Below, in pieces: positions 20,869 through 33,560 of a DNA stretch of 64,000 nt. The stretch's first letter is position 1, and each line of letters opens with the position of its first letter. Under the pieces are notes generated by a model. That model did no database searches, was not told where the DNA came from, and was given only the letters and a program-made list of their open reading frames with translations. Source of the stretch: Acanthochlamys bracteata (taxonomy: Eukaryota; Streptophyta; Magnoliopsida; Pandanales; Velloziaceae); contig CM034128.1 in NCBI GenBank assembly GCA_019914995.1, forward strand, positions 994,501 to 1,058,500. The letters are read 5' to 3'. Both the position numbers and the translations under genes were made by a program.

Positions 20869-23305
20869 TCATCTTGCTGCCAGTTTCTTCCAATGCACTA
20901 GAGATTTCAAGAACTCCATCACCTGCAGATTGTGGACACACTTAAAAGCTGCCAACAAAACCTAAAAGCAATACTCAAAGCTACAGGCAGTTTTATGTTA
21001 GTAGAAGTCAACCTCTGCTGGCTCCCTTAGAGAATAGAATGCATCACTTTCTTTAGGCACAGAAGAAACCAGAATTCCAAAGCCTATGTTCTTTTCCTTC
21101 AGGACCTGAGATGAAATGTCGACCGCTTAGAGGAGAGATAGTTTAACAATAATCTGAGTTTCTCATAATCACCAGAACTCACCTTGAATGCATCCTCATC
21201 TGTGCGGTCATCCCCAATATAGATAGGAAGAACATCTTCCCCACCATTTAGCCCAAGAGATTCCAACAAGAACTCAACTGCTTTTCCCTTATTCCAGTCT
21301 ATAACAGGCCGGACTTCCAAGACCTACATATTGTGAAAAAGAAACTTAAACTTGAATCCATTTGCTTGATGGGAGAACCAAAAGCAAATGAACAGATAAA
21401 GCCTTTGTTAAGCAACCTTTCTCCCATGGGTTAACCGCAAACGAGGGTAGCCTTTTAAGATGTCATGGACATATTGTGCTATTACTGGCCAATCCTGTAT
21501 ATGTCAACAAGTTAAAATGATTTTCAGTATTATCCCACAGAAATAAGGTTCTGCAAAAAATTTTGTTCTCACTAGTTACCTTTACTTCTACAAGACGGTA
21601 ATGTACAGAGACACAAAATTTATTGTTCTCAACATGTGCACCAGGAATATCTTTAGTGCTTTCAACAAGTGATTCGAATACCTGCATCAAGATAAGATTC
21701 TGATATAACTTTCTTACTTCTTTAGCTATAGGTAATTATTTCGGAAGGCATAGAATGATTTGATACCTCTTCAATCATGGGTATGAATTCACGAGCAGGT
21801 TGGAAGAGATTAAATTCCTTTACCTGAATAAGCGCAACAGGAATTTCAGTAGATGTGGGAAATGTCTTGCAGTAATATGACCTGCCATTCTATGGCGGCA
21901 AGCTGTCCTCTAAATTCTGGAAAGAAAGTTTTGGCTTAATAGTTACCAAAGTACCCAGTGCCGATTCTTTAATTAAACCAAACAGTGCTAAATTAGTATT
22001 ATGACTGTTCACAGATGAGAGCAGGATGGAGTAGGCAACTTGCATGTTATCCATGGTCTACGCTCCCAAAGTGACCGGACACAAATGTAGGCAGGACGTG
22101 GAATCAAAATAACAGGATCAAGTAGTTGGTTAATGGTAAATCAGACAATAGTATAATTGTTTTAGAACTATAGGAGATTGATCGGTATAAAGATAATTTA
22201 TCAATTCTTCATTTGGGGGCCAACCCTGAACTTTTGCTTGAAGAATAGTCTTGCTTATGCATGTTGAAGTATCAGTAAAACAAAGAATAAAGGTATATCT
22301 CTGCCCTGTCTTTCCAGAGACAACTTAGCAGAGTTACTACAAGGACAATGCAGAAATAGATGTTGCTGACCTCTCTGTCCATAGACCTTATGCAGTTAGG
22401 GTGATCATTTAATGCCAAAGATTCAGTGACAGGGCCCATTATGTCCATCCCATGACTACCAGCATAATAAAGCTCCTTTAGTTTTACAAATTCAAAAACC
22501 TGAAAGATAACACAATCAAAATTAGCATTCACATTTAGCACCAAAAAATGGAATCATTTATAGGAGAAGAACAAAAGATGAACCTAATACCTTATCACGG
22601 CTTCTTCCACTTATGATTGCTGTAGGAAAGTATTTTGCTACTTTTCTTACAGCATTTCGCATCTAAAAGTGATAACAAGCTAATTAGCAACTTTGGTGAC
22701 AATACACTATAATAATTAAATTTTCAAAAAAGTATGTACCGAGTGAGACATAAAAGCACAGTCAGGTTCCTCCACTATAGGGGTAAGAGTGCCATCATAG
22801 TCTAAGAACAACGCAATTTGCTTCCCTTGAGCATAGTTTATAATTTGATCAAATGAAGTCAAAGCTGACGGATACTTGAGCTGCACAAGCAGAAAGTTTC
22901 ATCGACTGAAAAGAAATGGAAGAAAGAAGAAAAAAAGGGAAAAGAAAAAGGAGGAAAGCACGTTGGTTTACCGCACTTGTATGAAATAAGCTGAAAAGAA
23001 AATGAACTTACTGTCCAAGAAATGTATGCAACATCAGCTCCGTCAGATTCAACCTCTGTAAGACTCTTATTGAGATTCTTTCCGGGAGATGATGCTATCA
23101 TAGCATCTAACCAGCCATTGACACGAACATCATCAAGTTTACTAGGAATATTCCTCCGCAAAGGGTTTGATAACAGAAGAGGAACAGAAACGAATCCTGA
23201 AGGCTGCATTGAGCGAGGCGGCAGAGAGGAAGGCATTGGTATTCTTGGTTTGCTGCTAGCTAAGGGATCAGGTCGAAGAGGTCCAGGCTTTGGTGTCAAA
23301 TCCAT
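20869..23305 (-). CDS. TPP: Trehalose-6-phosphate phosphatase, ten exons
   Basis: The coding exons, 5' to 3', are 23012-23305, 22740-22880, 22591-22662, 22371-22499, 21767-21823, 21580-21681, 21417-21494, 21183-21323, 21013-21105 and 20869-20922. All are phase 0 and give 386 residues, a standard plant TPP length. The enzyme removes phosphate from trehalose-6-phosphate, a sugar-status signal. HAD-fold motifs are complete. LDYDGTLTP (nucleophile D125, acid D127) is motif I and AIISGR (S163) is motif II. The Lys-rich loop is DWNKGKAV, and [13 protein letters not shown] (D329, D330, D333) is the metal site. Also typical are [10 protein letters not shown] and [13 protein letters not shown]. The N-terminal 98 residues are Pro/Ser-rich and variable, as usual. 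The exon-4 donor (GAG|GTCAGC) is weak but keeps the frame. Confidence 0.94.
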
Positions 23306-24959
23306 TCACTGACTTACTTGAGATCCTTCTTTACTTGGTTTACTACAGAATAGTACTAAGTAGATCACCAGGTGCCTAATAACAAAACTTCTATTTCGAA
23401 TTTATCTGACTGTTTTATCAAAGAAAAACCATCTACCCACTGTCTTCTCGTCACTGCAGTTAGACACGCAGTCCATTAATTAAAGAATCATGAGACAAAA
23501 TCAAAATAATATACATTAGTCTATGCTTTAAACAATGAAGATTAGATGAACAACGAGGGTGAAAACAAATTAGACATTTAAAAACGCACTCGCACCAGAA
23601 AGATAGTTGAGAATGTAAGCTCCTGAACACGATGAAAATAGATGATCAGAGGCTACTAAGATTCTTATTCTAAGTGTTAAGCCAAACGAGGCAGATAAGG
23701 ACATGTGTTCTTATATATTTCTTCAGCAAATAACTAGAAAACAAGGCAGGAAATTACTTGAATTTGGAAGAAAAGCCCAGGCTGTCGTATCTTTTTGTAT
23801 GTAAACGGTCTAAAGTTTGAATTCCTCTCATGGTTGGCAGCCATTAAGGTTAATCCTAGTCTCAATTTTTCCAACAAACTTCTTTATATTTTAATGCTAT
23901 TTTCTTTTATATCCACTCTTACTACTCAGGTAGATTTTCCAGAGCAGATTTCTGAAACCATGATGTCCATTATGTATAAAGGCTCTATGGTTCCTAAACT
24001 ATTACATGTTGTCACATTAGGTTCTTATGCTTGCAGAATATCACAATAAGCAGGTCTCTGATAATAGTGTCTCGATTTGCATCATTGCCAACCAGAAAGC
24101 TTGTGACTCTAAACAGCAATAAACACTTTAAGATTCGCATAGGATGTCAATGATGACTTGCGGATGGATATATAGAAAAAAAGGTGTGAACAGTCTGCAT
24201 AGGCGTTTACCATCCAGTTGTTAGTGGGACATTATAGAAGTTGCAAAAAGGAAATGGACGATATGGTTTCAATGAATTGGAACAACCAACAAAAGGCCTT
24301 TCATCCAACAAAACCAGCTTCTCCGTTCAGCGGAGCGCCTGCAGCAATGCATTGCTGATAGACTGGTTTAAGAAATGGCAAATTCCTTACAAAGTCCACA
24401 ACCTTACAGCTTAAAGGAACTTTAAGCGATACGCAGAAAAAAAAAAAAGTCAAAAGGCTTCAATAGAATTGAAGAAAAAAAAAAAAAGAATCTATGCAAA
24501 GAGAAGGCTTTAAAGTGGATTTAGGAAAGAAACATCCAAGATAAATTTCCTTGACTTCTAACCAAAATCTTAGTTTCTAGTTTCTACCAGGTTGGTATAT
24601 TCTTACACGCTAGCATTCAATTCCAGAGCACCAATCTCCAAACGAAGCTACAACCTTCAAGAAACACGAACTATGATTTCTAATTAATTTTTCGCCCAAA
24701 CCCTTCTTAAGAAACCTCTATATTGAACAGGAAAACGAATAAAGAGAAAGGAAAAAGAGAACTTCTTTTCTACTCGCCAACATTTCATTTTCTCCAAGAA
24801 TTGAAATTATCATTATCAAACCCAACCCGAAAATTTCAAACTAACAAATGAATAAAAACAACAATGATAAACTCCTCCCCAGCTCTTAGGCAAGGAAAAT
24901 GATTTTCAATTTCTTTCGTTTCCAAAGAGAATAATCAAACAAATGCAAAGAACAAAAAC

Positions 24960-25006
<47 letters not shown>

Positions 25007-25300
25007 ACAAAAACAATGAACGGAATGAATTTTCAATTCATTCATTGGATTGGCAGTTACCTGAAATACAATAATGCAGCCCTCTTCAATGCCAGAAAAG
25101 AACACCTTTTAGAATCAACGAAAAGAAGAAAACAGAGAAGAGAAGAGAAGAGAAGAGAGGGTTTGGTAAAGAGAAGAGCCCTTATTAATATTGTGCAAGA
25201 AAACGTGTTGCGACAATGGCGCCGCGGTACACGTTCCAACGCACTACTGTCTTTCTCAATCGGCCCGAGCGAAGCAAAAAACAAAAAAAACAACTCAACG
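23306..25300 (-). other. Probable TPP 5' leader with a UTR intron, promoter beyond
   Basis: There is no coding gene. On the minus strand a strong donor CAG|GTAACT ends an exon at 25061, preceded by a CTTCTCTTCTC-rich leader (25133-25165 on the plus strand reads gagaagagaagagaag). A 5'UTR intron running to an acceptor near the TPP start is likely, as in many TPP genes, but the acceptor position is uncertain. The remainder is AT-rich. Confidence 0.4.
24961..25002. repeat. (TAA)14 microsatellite
   Basis: Forty-two uninterrupted bases of TAA repeats, within the likely TPP leader intron. A useful length polymorphism candidate. Confidence 0.9.
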
Positions 25301-28188
25301 AAAACAAATCTTTACTACAAACAATACAAACAAGACAAAATTGTACTGAAAACATTAAACAACCATGAATGTTTTTAACAGACAAAATTTTAATTAATTT
25401 AATCAATCTGAAGACAAGCCAAGTAATTTGCTGCAATAATGGCTCGACTTGAGGCTTGGCATTATAGGAACAAACCGAACGTGAGTCAAAATTGAATAGA
25501 ACACTTCCGTCGCCGTGGCTCCACGCAACCTCTTTGACATTGATTACAACATCTCAATAAATTAACTTCAAAGAAAAGGTATGAACTGAAAAGTCATGAC
25601 TTAAAATAAAAAATCAAAGTCTACCGAACAAACAAGTCAGTTGCTTGTTGCTTATAATTTTATGTCTGAAAGTGAACCGTGAAAAGAGTAGGAAGGTACC
25701 AAAGGCAAAAAGTCTTCTAAAATTAAAAATAATTATTAGTTTTAGTTTGTTTAACAAAATGAAAGCATTTAATTGGAGCTAATAAATTAACAAGAAGTGG
25801 ATGTTAGTGACTTGTGATGTGATATAAACAATCCCAAGCATTTCCTTTATTATTTCGGTATATGAATGTGAAATGTGTTTAATAGACTATAAAATAGATG
25901 ATTCCAAACTTTTCAATTTTACAATTCAGGATCCAAGTTTTATTTCACAAATATACTCCTATATGCTGCTTTTTCTGCAATTTTGGAGCATATTTTAAAT
26001 ATCTATAATTAAATTTTACAGAAATAAAAAAATAAAAAATTAAATTTTTTAAAAATAAATTAAAAGTAGTTAAAATTTGTATTTTAATTATTTTTTAAGT
26101 GAGCTGTGGATGAGGTTTAGATTTATATTTTAACTATTTTGAAAAGTTAAAAAAAAAATTATTTTGAAAAGTGTGAAAATGACCGGTAGAACTCAAAAGA
26201 AAGTAAATATCTATGCGCAACTATAATTTTAAATTTTTTAGTATTAAAAATACATAAATTTACTGAAATTTCAAATCTAACAAAAAAATATTAGAATTCT
26301 GATAAATTAAAACACGCCCTTGATCCGCAATACTTTAGCCATTGGATATTTGCTGGTCACATTTTTGATGCCCAACAAGCTTCAGTTATGCCTTCAACAA
26401 TTTGTGAATATCTATAGCTGGACGAAATTCAATAAAAATGGCTACTTGTTAATTGTCCAATAGAAATAGAATAGAACTCTTATTTATAATGTAATAACAT
26501 ATAAATAGCTAAATTGTCTAATATGTAATGATAACTTAATACAAAGAGGACTTAATATTTCTAGATTAGATTTAGAGGCCTTGAACTGAAAATTAAAATG
26601 TAACAACTCTTCTCGGAAGAATTTTGCATTCAATTTCAGATAAATATTATTTTAATTTTTATTCATATTTTGTAATACACTTTTTATAAACTTTTTAACA
26701 GTTAATTTAAAATTTTAAAAATATTAAAAATTTTACATAATAAAATTTTTTTATTATATTTTTATTTTTAATCAAATATTAATTTATTTTAAAGAAATTC
26801 TATTCCAAAAAAAAACTCAGTGCATATTAAATGGAAAATAAAATTTTAAAGAAGAAGACTCAGTGCATTTAACTAACTATAAATTAAGCTTGGGTTGCAA
26901 GTAAAAGCATTTTTAATTAAAAAAATTTTATTTTCTCATTTAATATGTTAAGTTTCATTATTTTATATATTTATTTATTTATTAGTTTAAGTTTTACTTT
27001 CATTTTTATTTTTGTCGAAATTTAATTTTAATTTTTTTTTTCAAATATTTTAATTATTGTTTCGAAATTTACTATCATTAAATTTTACTTTTTATTAAAT
27101 TTTATATTCGAAAAATTATTTTATCAAAACTTTTATTTAATTAAAATATGTTCTAAGTGAAAAGAATTATAACGAAACTAACAGGAGTATTTCTTTCTCA
27201 ATAAATAATCTAATTAATTGCAATTTTCTATAGAGAAATTATTGATATTTTATTTTCACTTCTTGATTATGATTGATCTGACATCATCTCGTTTCGGACT
27301 GCATTTTTTTAACGATATTTTTCAATTTTATATTTTTTTAATATATATTTTATAAATATTTAAAAAAAAATTTAAAAATTTAAAAATTATTAAAAAATTT
27401 TACGTAATAAAACTTTTTTATTATATTTTTTTTAAAAATAAAAAAATTAAAACTTATTTTTTAAAAAAATAAAAATATTTTTTATTAAAAAAAATTTATT
27501 TTATAAACACTCTCAAATACTCGAAATAGTTGATTTCATAAGAGTTTAGAATGATTCAAAACTCTTAAAATATTTAGGATTCAATTTGGTTAAAGTAAAA
27601 TAGATTTTTATTGAAAAATTATTGAAAATTAAAATAGATTCAACAATTAATTTAATATTTTATTAATTAAAAATTTTAGATATGAGTTTACAAGTAATAT
27701 TTATTTAGATATGTTTAAAAATTTTGACAAAATAAATGAGTTAAAAAAATTGATATACGTTGTTATTTGAGTATCACTTCTTTACGAAGGAATAGAAGTG
27801 AAAATATTTAAAATAAATAATTATTTAGAAATTTAGAAATAAAAATCTAGACGTCGTCCGTTCTACGAGCAAACAACGTGGACATTTTAACTCTAGAAAA
27901 CATCAAAGACAACTTTTACGATAGAATGTTCATGCATAATACCATTGGGAATATTAATACTTAGCCTACATATACATAACTAGGTAATTTCGAATAATTT
28001 GTCATTTGGTATACACTTCGCATTGACCTGTATATAATTACCTAGGAGTAGATACTACAGTGTATAACCGTACAGGAGCTGTATAAATGAATGGCAAATG
28101 TGTATTAATTGTTGGGCCGGATACTTCAGCCCAGCACATAATTAGTTATTTGTAATTATCTGTTCCGGAGAAAGAAAGCGAACAAAGA
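25301..28188. other. AT-rich intergenic region with MITE-like tracts
   Basis: No gene is recognised. Segments at 26.64-26.82 kb and 27.30-27.51 kb share a core (ttttac(a/g)taataaaa.ttttttattatattttt) with elements at 59.1 and 62.5 kb. They are probably old, AT-rich MITE copies without easily seen ends. Confidence 0.4.
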
Positions 28189-28770
28189 ATGGAGAAGGAG
28201 AAGGAGAAGGAGAAGGGAAGATCAACACCGCCGTCGACGCCGGCAGTAACAGAGTTGTTACCGGTCTCCGGGCAACCGCCAGGCACCTATCTTACCGAAC
28301 TCTCTCTTCTTCAAATTCTCAACAACGTCCATGACTTCATCGATCTCCTCGCTTTCTTCGCCGTCTGCCGCTGTTTTCACTCCGTCACGATCCCTTTCTT
28401 CGTTGACAAATCTCTCCTTCTCCGCTACCCTTACTTCTCCGTTGTTATAAAGAAGATTCCTTCACTCTCCTCTCTCCATCGGCTCCACTCGGTTCTCTTC
28501 TCTCGCCGGCACGATTCAAGTGCAAGTTTTTTGAAAGCAAAGATACAGTCATCCCCGTTTCCATGGATTCGTAATCTTTATCAATCGCATCGAGAAGTTT
28601 CCGATCCTCGTCAATGTATTCTCCGGTGAGTAATTTCGTCTTCTGCAGTGAAGCTTGGTAAAGATTGCAGCATTTTCTTTTGCCCTTTTAACTTGCCGGA
28701 TTAATAACGAGAGTTGGCGGATTGTTCGGTTCCCCGGAAAAGGCATGATTGAATGCTGGAAACCAGGAGA

Positions 28771-28775
28771 TTGTA
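28771..28775. repeat. Target-site duplication TTGTA, left copy
   Basis: TTGTA directly precedes the left LTR and is repeated exactly after the right LTR at 33201-33205. This is the 5-bp duplication expected for Ty3/gypsy integration. Confidence 0.85.
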
Positions 28776-29222
28776 TGTTGCGGTTCCACAGAGAATCACA
28801 AGCTATTAGGTAAGTAACAAAAACAAGTTAACTAATTCTAACGAAACAAGTTAAGAAAATAAGAATTTCTGGTCGACGAGCTTACAATTATATACTTGAA
28901 TTACTGAGAACAGCTCCCAGCATTTGGAGCAGCAAATATTTATATAAAAATTTTCAGATATCATAGCATGCAAGGAACTTGACCGTCGAAGATGTTTGAA
29001 GCATCTAACAATTGTTCCTAAAAAGTAGAGGAATATTAGATCATTGTCAGATTGGATAGAGTGCCATGTGGAAAATACTTAGGGTTTCGTTTAGGTGGAA
29101 TGCCGGCCATAACTCTGATAAGGATGGATATCTAATTAGTATTATGTGCACAAGATGTCATTGTGAGTTCAAGTGCTGATACATTAGTAATGTCAGCTTC
29201 TTTATTACTGTCAGCTATAATA
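28776..29222 (-). repeat. Left LTR (3' LTR of the element)
   Basis: 447 bp, beginning tgttgcggttccaca on the plus strand and ending gtcagctataata. The matching right copy ends gctgtaaca, so the terminal CA has mutated to TA here. Confidence 0.88.
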
Positions 29223-29239
29223 TTCTCCCATGCTTGAGA

Positions 29240-32093
29240 ATCGACTTCGTCCTCGAGGGAGAACCTTCGGCGCACAATCGCCCAATCTTCCCACGTGACA
29301 TACTCAGTAGGCAGATCTTCCTAAGCAATTAGCGCTTCTCTGCGGCTAGAGTTGCCTACAGGAATGTTGCGATAACCCAGTATACGATGTGGTTTGAGGT
29401 GTAGATAGCCATCCTCAGATAACCTAGGCAACTGACCGGTAATGAGGGGGGGCACAGAGCGTCCGTCCTTTAGTTGGGAAACATGTACGACCGGATGAAT
29501 TTTGGACTCAGCCGGAAGATTCAAATGATATGCCACATGTCCCACGCGCTCCAGTACTTGGAAAGGACCATAGAACCTATGTCATAGCTTATGATAACGA
29601 CGATCCGCGAGTGACGCTTACCTATATGGCTGTAATTTAAGAAAAACGGAGTCACCCGGCTGAAACATTGTGTCTCGGCGGTGCCGATCAGCTGTCTGTT
29701 TCATTTGATTTTGTGCTTTCCGGAGGTGGAGCTTGAGGTCACGAAGGATCACATCGCGTTCGTGCAATTGAGAGTCGACACAGTCAGTCTTAGCAGGTCC
29801 TGCGGACAAGGCAACTAAGGGTGGTGGGGAACGACCATAAACAGCCTCAAACGGAGATATTCCCGTTGTAGAATGGATGCTAGTATTATAAGAGTATTCT
29901 GCCCAGTGTAACCAATGCATTCATTGTCTTGGGTGTTCGCCTACAAAACATCGCAAGTAAGATTCAAGGCCCCGATTGAGGACCTCTGTCTAGCCATCAG
30001 ATTGCGGATGGTAGGAGGAGCTCATATGGAGCGTGGTGCCTTGCAATCTATGAAGTTCCTTCCAGAAGGAGCTAAGAAATACCGCATCGCGATCACTGAC
30101 AATCGTTTCTGGTCTCTCGTGAAGCTTAATAATTTCACGTGCGAAGATCTCTGCAACAGAAGATGCTGTAAAGGGGTATCGCAATGGAAGTCTATACTTT
30201 GACAAACGATCAACGACGACTAAAATGACGTCCTTGCCTTCAGAGAGCGGTAAGCCATCGATGAAATCCATCGACAAATCCGTCCAAATAGCGTCTGGAA
30301 TTGGCAAGGGTTGAAGATGCTCAGCTGGACGAAGTGAAGAGGTTTTCGCCCGAATGCATGTGTCACAAGCAGCGATGTGTAGCTAAACGTCTTTGCTCAT
30401 CCCTTGCCAGTAAAACATGTTAGAAAGACGCTTATAAGTCCGAAACCTACCTCCATGTTCGGCCTGCGCAGAATTGTGGGCTTCGAACAATAGCTGTTGC
30501 CGGAAAGAAGAGGCAGCTGGAATCCAGATCCGATGCTTCCATAGGAGGAGGCCATTGCTCATGGTTAATGCTGAAGTGTCATCGGAACGCAACTGTTGAA
30601 TAAGAGATTGAGTATCTGGGTCTGAAGCTTGAGCTCGCCTAAGGTCATCCCAGAAAGATGATTGAATTGTGGTAAAAGCAGCGAGTGATGCGATAGGATA
30701 CCAAGATAAGGCGTCGGCAACAATATTCTCCTTCCCAGATCGATATTCAATTGCATAGTCATATCCTAATAATTTCACTAGTCACTTGTGCTGTGCCGGA
30801 GTAGCAAGCCGTTGCTCCAAAAGATACTTTAGGCTCAGGTGATCAGTTCTGATTAGGAAACGACGTCCTAGAAGGTAAGGTCGCCAGTGTTGCACCGTAA
30901 GAACTAATGCCATAAGTTTTTTTTCATAGGTGGATCGGGCAAGTGCTGCACCAGATAGGGCTTTGCTGAAGTAGGCAATTAGTTGTTTGCCTTGTGATAA
31001 AACTGCACCTAAACCATAGCCGGATGCATCAGTCTCTATAGTGAAAGGTTGCTCGAAATCAGGACAAGTTAAAACTGAGGTAGATGCCATGGCAAATTTG
31101 AGTGTCTGAAAGGCCTCGGCCACATCACTCGACCAGGAGAAGGATTCCTTTTTAAGAAGAGCTGTCAAGGGAGCGGCTAACTTACCATAGTCCTTGACGA
31201 ATCGGGGATAATAGCCGGTCAATCCTAGGAATCCCCGCAAGGAAGTGATAGACGTGAGCGTTGGCCAATCAACCATCGCCTGCACCTTCGAGGGATTAGT
31301 GGATATGCCGTCGGCGGAGACAATGTGTCCCAAATATTCTATGGAAGAACGAGCAAAAAGACGCTTGGAAAGGTTCGCCCAAAGCCCTTCTTCTTGCAAC
31401 CTGGAGAGAACTAGTTGTATGTGTCGGAGATATTCTTGCCAAGACGAACTGTAAACCAAAATGTCATCAAAAAATACAAGGACGAATTTGCGTAGATAAG
31501 GACGAAAGATGTCATTCATAAGAGATTGAAAAGTTACCGGCGCATTTGTGAGCCCAAACGGCATCACAAGAAACTCGTAATGGCCGTCATGAGTTCTGAA
31601 AGCCGTCTTATGGACATCGTCATTGTGAACTTGAATCTGGTGATATCCAGATTTCAAATCTAATTTGGAAAAAAAACTGAGCTCCGTGTTATTCGTCCAG
31701 GAGTTCATCAATAATCGGAATTTGGTACTTATCCTTAATTGTTATCCCGTTTAGTGTGCGGTAGTCCATACAGAATCGCCAAGACCTGTCGTTTTTCTTG
31801 ACAAGCAGAACAGGAGAAGAGAAGGCAGAAGAGCTTAGATGTATAATGCCCTCAGCGAGCATTTCTTTGACAATCCGTTCTATTTTTTTTGGATGTAAGG
31901 ATACCGATAGGGCCGGAGGTTTGAAGGAAAAGCACCTGGAAACAGTGGAATGCGGTGACACATGGACGAGCAGGAGGTAAGCCGTGAGTCGGTGTAAAGA
32001 CTGCTGAATATTGCGACAGAAGAGTTTGGAGGTCTGCCGGTATTGGTGCAGGTGGTTGTGTAGCTGCAGAGGTAGGTAGGAAACGAATAGCAC
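29240..32093 (-). pseudogene. gypsy pol: reverse transcriptase, RNase H, integrase (broken)
   Basis: Reverse transcriptase at about 32060-31200 has SSPVLLVKKNDRSWRFCMDY, MPFGLTNAPVTFQ and the catalytic VFFDDILVYS. RNase H at about 31100-30700 has TIETDASGYGLGAVLSQ and RTDHLSLKYLL. Integrase at about 30400-29600 has DLSMDFIDGLP, IVSDRDAVFLSSFW and SSSYHPQSDGQTE, which supply the D, D and E. The end near 29330-29545 carries [12 protein letters not shown] and a TEYVTWEDW segment like the C-terminal chromodomain-like tail of chromoviruses. Frame changes occur near 31700, 30780 and 29920, and stops near 29600, so no full protein can be made. Residues in the catalytic centres remain readable. Confidence 0.9.
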
Positions 32094-32109
32094 ACAATGA
32101 GCCTAGTTG

Positions 32110-32735
32110 CTGAATGCTAGTAAGACGAGAGACGCCTTCATCCCTGATGCCTTGGAGAATAAAATCATGGCCGTGCAGTGAGAAACGCATGTTTGAACGT
32201 TTCCAATTACAAGTAACGTCACCAAGACTTTCGAGCTATTGAATGCCCAGGACAATATCCATACCACCTAGTGGAAAAGGATACGCATCCACAGTCAGGT
32301 CAGCACCCTGGACAGATAACGGGATGTGTCGGGATAGGGAGGGGAATAGATGAAGAATTATGTAATAGAGGTGGTATGGTGGACAGAGGGAGGGAAGGGA
32401 TGGGGCAAAAGTTCGTTGTAGTGATCTCCGGCATTTCTACTGATTCTGTATGTCTTCGTGATGAGGTAGGACTTGGATCACCACGAGTTTGCATGAGTTC
32501 CTTCATTGTTTTGTCTGTGTTGTCTTATTTTTTAACTATCAGCGCCAAGCTGGTAGCGATTTGAGTAATTAGCAATTGCAATTGCTCTCGTTCTGCAGGC
32601 TCTGTTCTGTGTAAAGAAGGGGATGAAAGAGGTCGACGGAAATTTGTGCCCACTTCCGGTGATGTCTCGGCCGAAGAATTCGATTCTTCGCCTGTTGGAG
32701 CCACCACCGTTGTCCGAAGATCGTTGCTCATGATA
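32110..32735 (-). pseudogene. gypsy gag start and protease end, large internal deletion
   Basis: From the primer-binding site, MSNDLRTTVVAPTGEESNSS begins a gag-like frame that stops after about 70 residues near 32525. A second fragment at 32300-32506 is Ser/Pro/Thr-rich. Directly after it comes a protease end (QGADLTVDAYPFPLGGMDIV, LGIQ then a stop in place of Trp). The capsid, zinc knuckle and protease active site that should lie between are absent, so a deletion is inferred. Confidence 0.65.
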
Positions 32736-32740
32736 CCACT
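32726..32740 (-). other. Primer-binding site of the gypsy element
   Basis: The minus strand reads AGTGGTATCATGAGC immediately next to the LTR end. This is close to TGGTATCAGAGC, the common plant initiator tRNA-Met primer site, with one extra T. Confidence 0.75.
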
Positions 32741-33200
32741 TGTTGCGGTTCCACAGAGAATCACAAGCTATTAGCTAAGTAACAAAACAAGTTGACTAAT
32801 TCTAATGGAAAAAGTTAAGAAAATAAGATTAACTCTCTCTCTCATTTCTGCTCAATGAGCTTACAATTATATACTTGAATTACAGGGAACAGCTCCCAGC
32901 ACTAGGAGCAGCAAATATTCATTTAAAGATCTTCAAATATCATAGCATGCAAGGAACTTGACTGTCGAAGACTTCTGAGGCATCCAACAATTGTTCCTAA
33001 AAAGTAGAGGAACATCAGATCATTGTCAGGTTGGATGGAGTGCCATATGGAAAGTACTTGGGGTTCCGTTTAGATGGAATGCCAACCCTAGCTTTGGTAA
33101 GGATGGATGTCCGATTAGTATTATGTGCACAAAATGTCATTGTGAGTTCAAGTGCTGGTACATTAGTAATGTCAGCTTCTTCTTACTATCAGCTGTAACA
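32741..33200 (-). repeat. Right LTR (5' LTR of the element)
   Basis: 460 bp, tgttgcggttccaca to agctgtaaca. It aligns along its full length to the left LTR with many substitutions and a small insertion of ctctctct near 32838. Confidence 0.88.
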
Positions 33201-33205
33201 TTGTA
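33201..33205. repeat. Target-site duplication TTGTA, right copy
   Basis: Exact match to 28771-28775. Confidence 0.85.
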
Positions 33206-33560
33206 ATTGGTACTGGCGAAGGATTACGGAGGAGGGCAAAGGTAACAATAACGTTTTCATCTCTCACGCAGTTATGTTCAACGGAATTTTGATCGGGGTG
33301 AGCTATCGCGAGCAGGTTCGCAAGTTTGGATCCATGATACAAACGTCCCTGATGCACTAGTGAGGAGATCAGGGCTCCCATTCCTTCAGGGATGCCAATA
33401 ACGATGTCTATCGGCTTTTCAAGTGCGAGGGAGATTTGATGATGTTCAGCATTGATATAGCTTAGAGGGAGAACGCAAATACATGGATTGAAAGAATTGA
33501 AACAGAGGAAGCCGGAACGGGCGAGTGCACTGCATAGGGAAAAACTGCTTGTTTATAGAG

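Larger units (their letters stand above)
28776..33200 (-). mobile_element. Ty3/gypsy LTR retrotransposon (chromovirus-like), degenerate, minus orientation
   Basis: Element of 4425 bp with LTRs at 28776-29222 and 32741-33200, flanked by TTGTA on both sides. The primer-binding site lies directly inside the right LTR, at 32726-32740 on the minus strand. It reads TGGTATCATGAGC and is close to the complement of initiator tRNA-Met. Gene order read from right to left is gag start, protease end, reverse transcriptase, RNase H, integrase, consistent with Ty3/gypsy. Most of gag and the front of protease are missing, so the internal part is only about 3.5 kb. The polyprotein is broken by several frameshifts and stops. 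The LTRs differ at many positions, so the insertion is old. Confidence 0.92.
28189..33560 (+). pseudogene. F-box/DUF295 gene, split by a retrotransposon
   Basis: The left part, from 28189, encodes a Lys/Glu-rich start (gagaag repeats) and an F-box-like segment (YLTELSLLQILNNVHDFIDL, FFAVCRCFHSV). A stop at 28627 breaks the frame. Another frame then reads SLVKIAAFSFALLTC, SWRIVRFPGKGMIECWKPGD up to 28775. Removing the inserted element and one copy of TTGTA, the DUF295-like frame continues at 33206: NWYWRRITEEGKG, VFISHAVMFNGILIGVSYRE, and later, out of frame, NNDVYRLFKCEGDLMMFSID. This fits the DUF295 core (CRPGD..W..I, then F..G.L.AV, then EC.GDLL). The gene is dead by insertion and by independent stops. 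A trailing piece at about 33.9-34.2 kb could be more of it, but I cannot confirm that. Confidence 0.65.

Noticed and set aside
28626..28648. Apparent GTGAGT...TTCTGCAG intron in the F-box gene
   Set aside because: It would be only 23 bases long, too short for a plant intron; treated as a frame break in a pseudogene.
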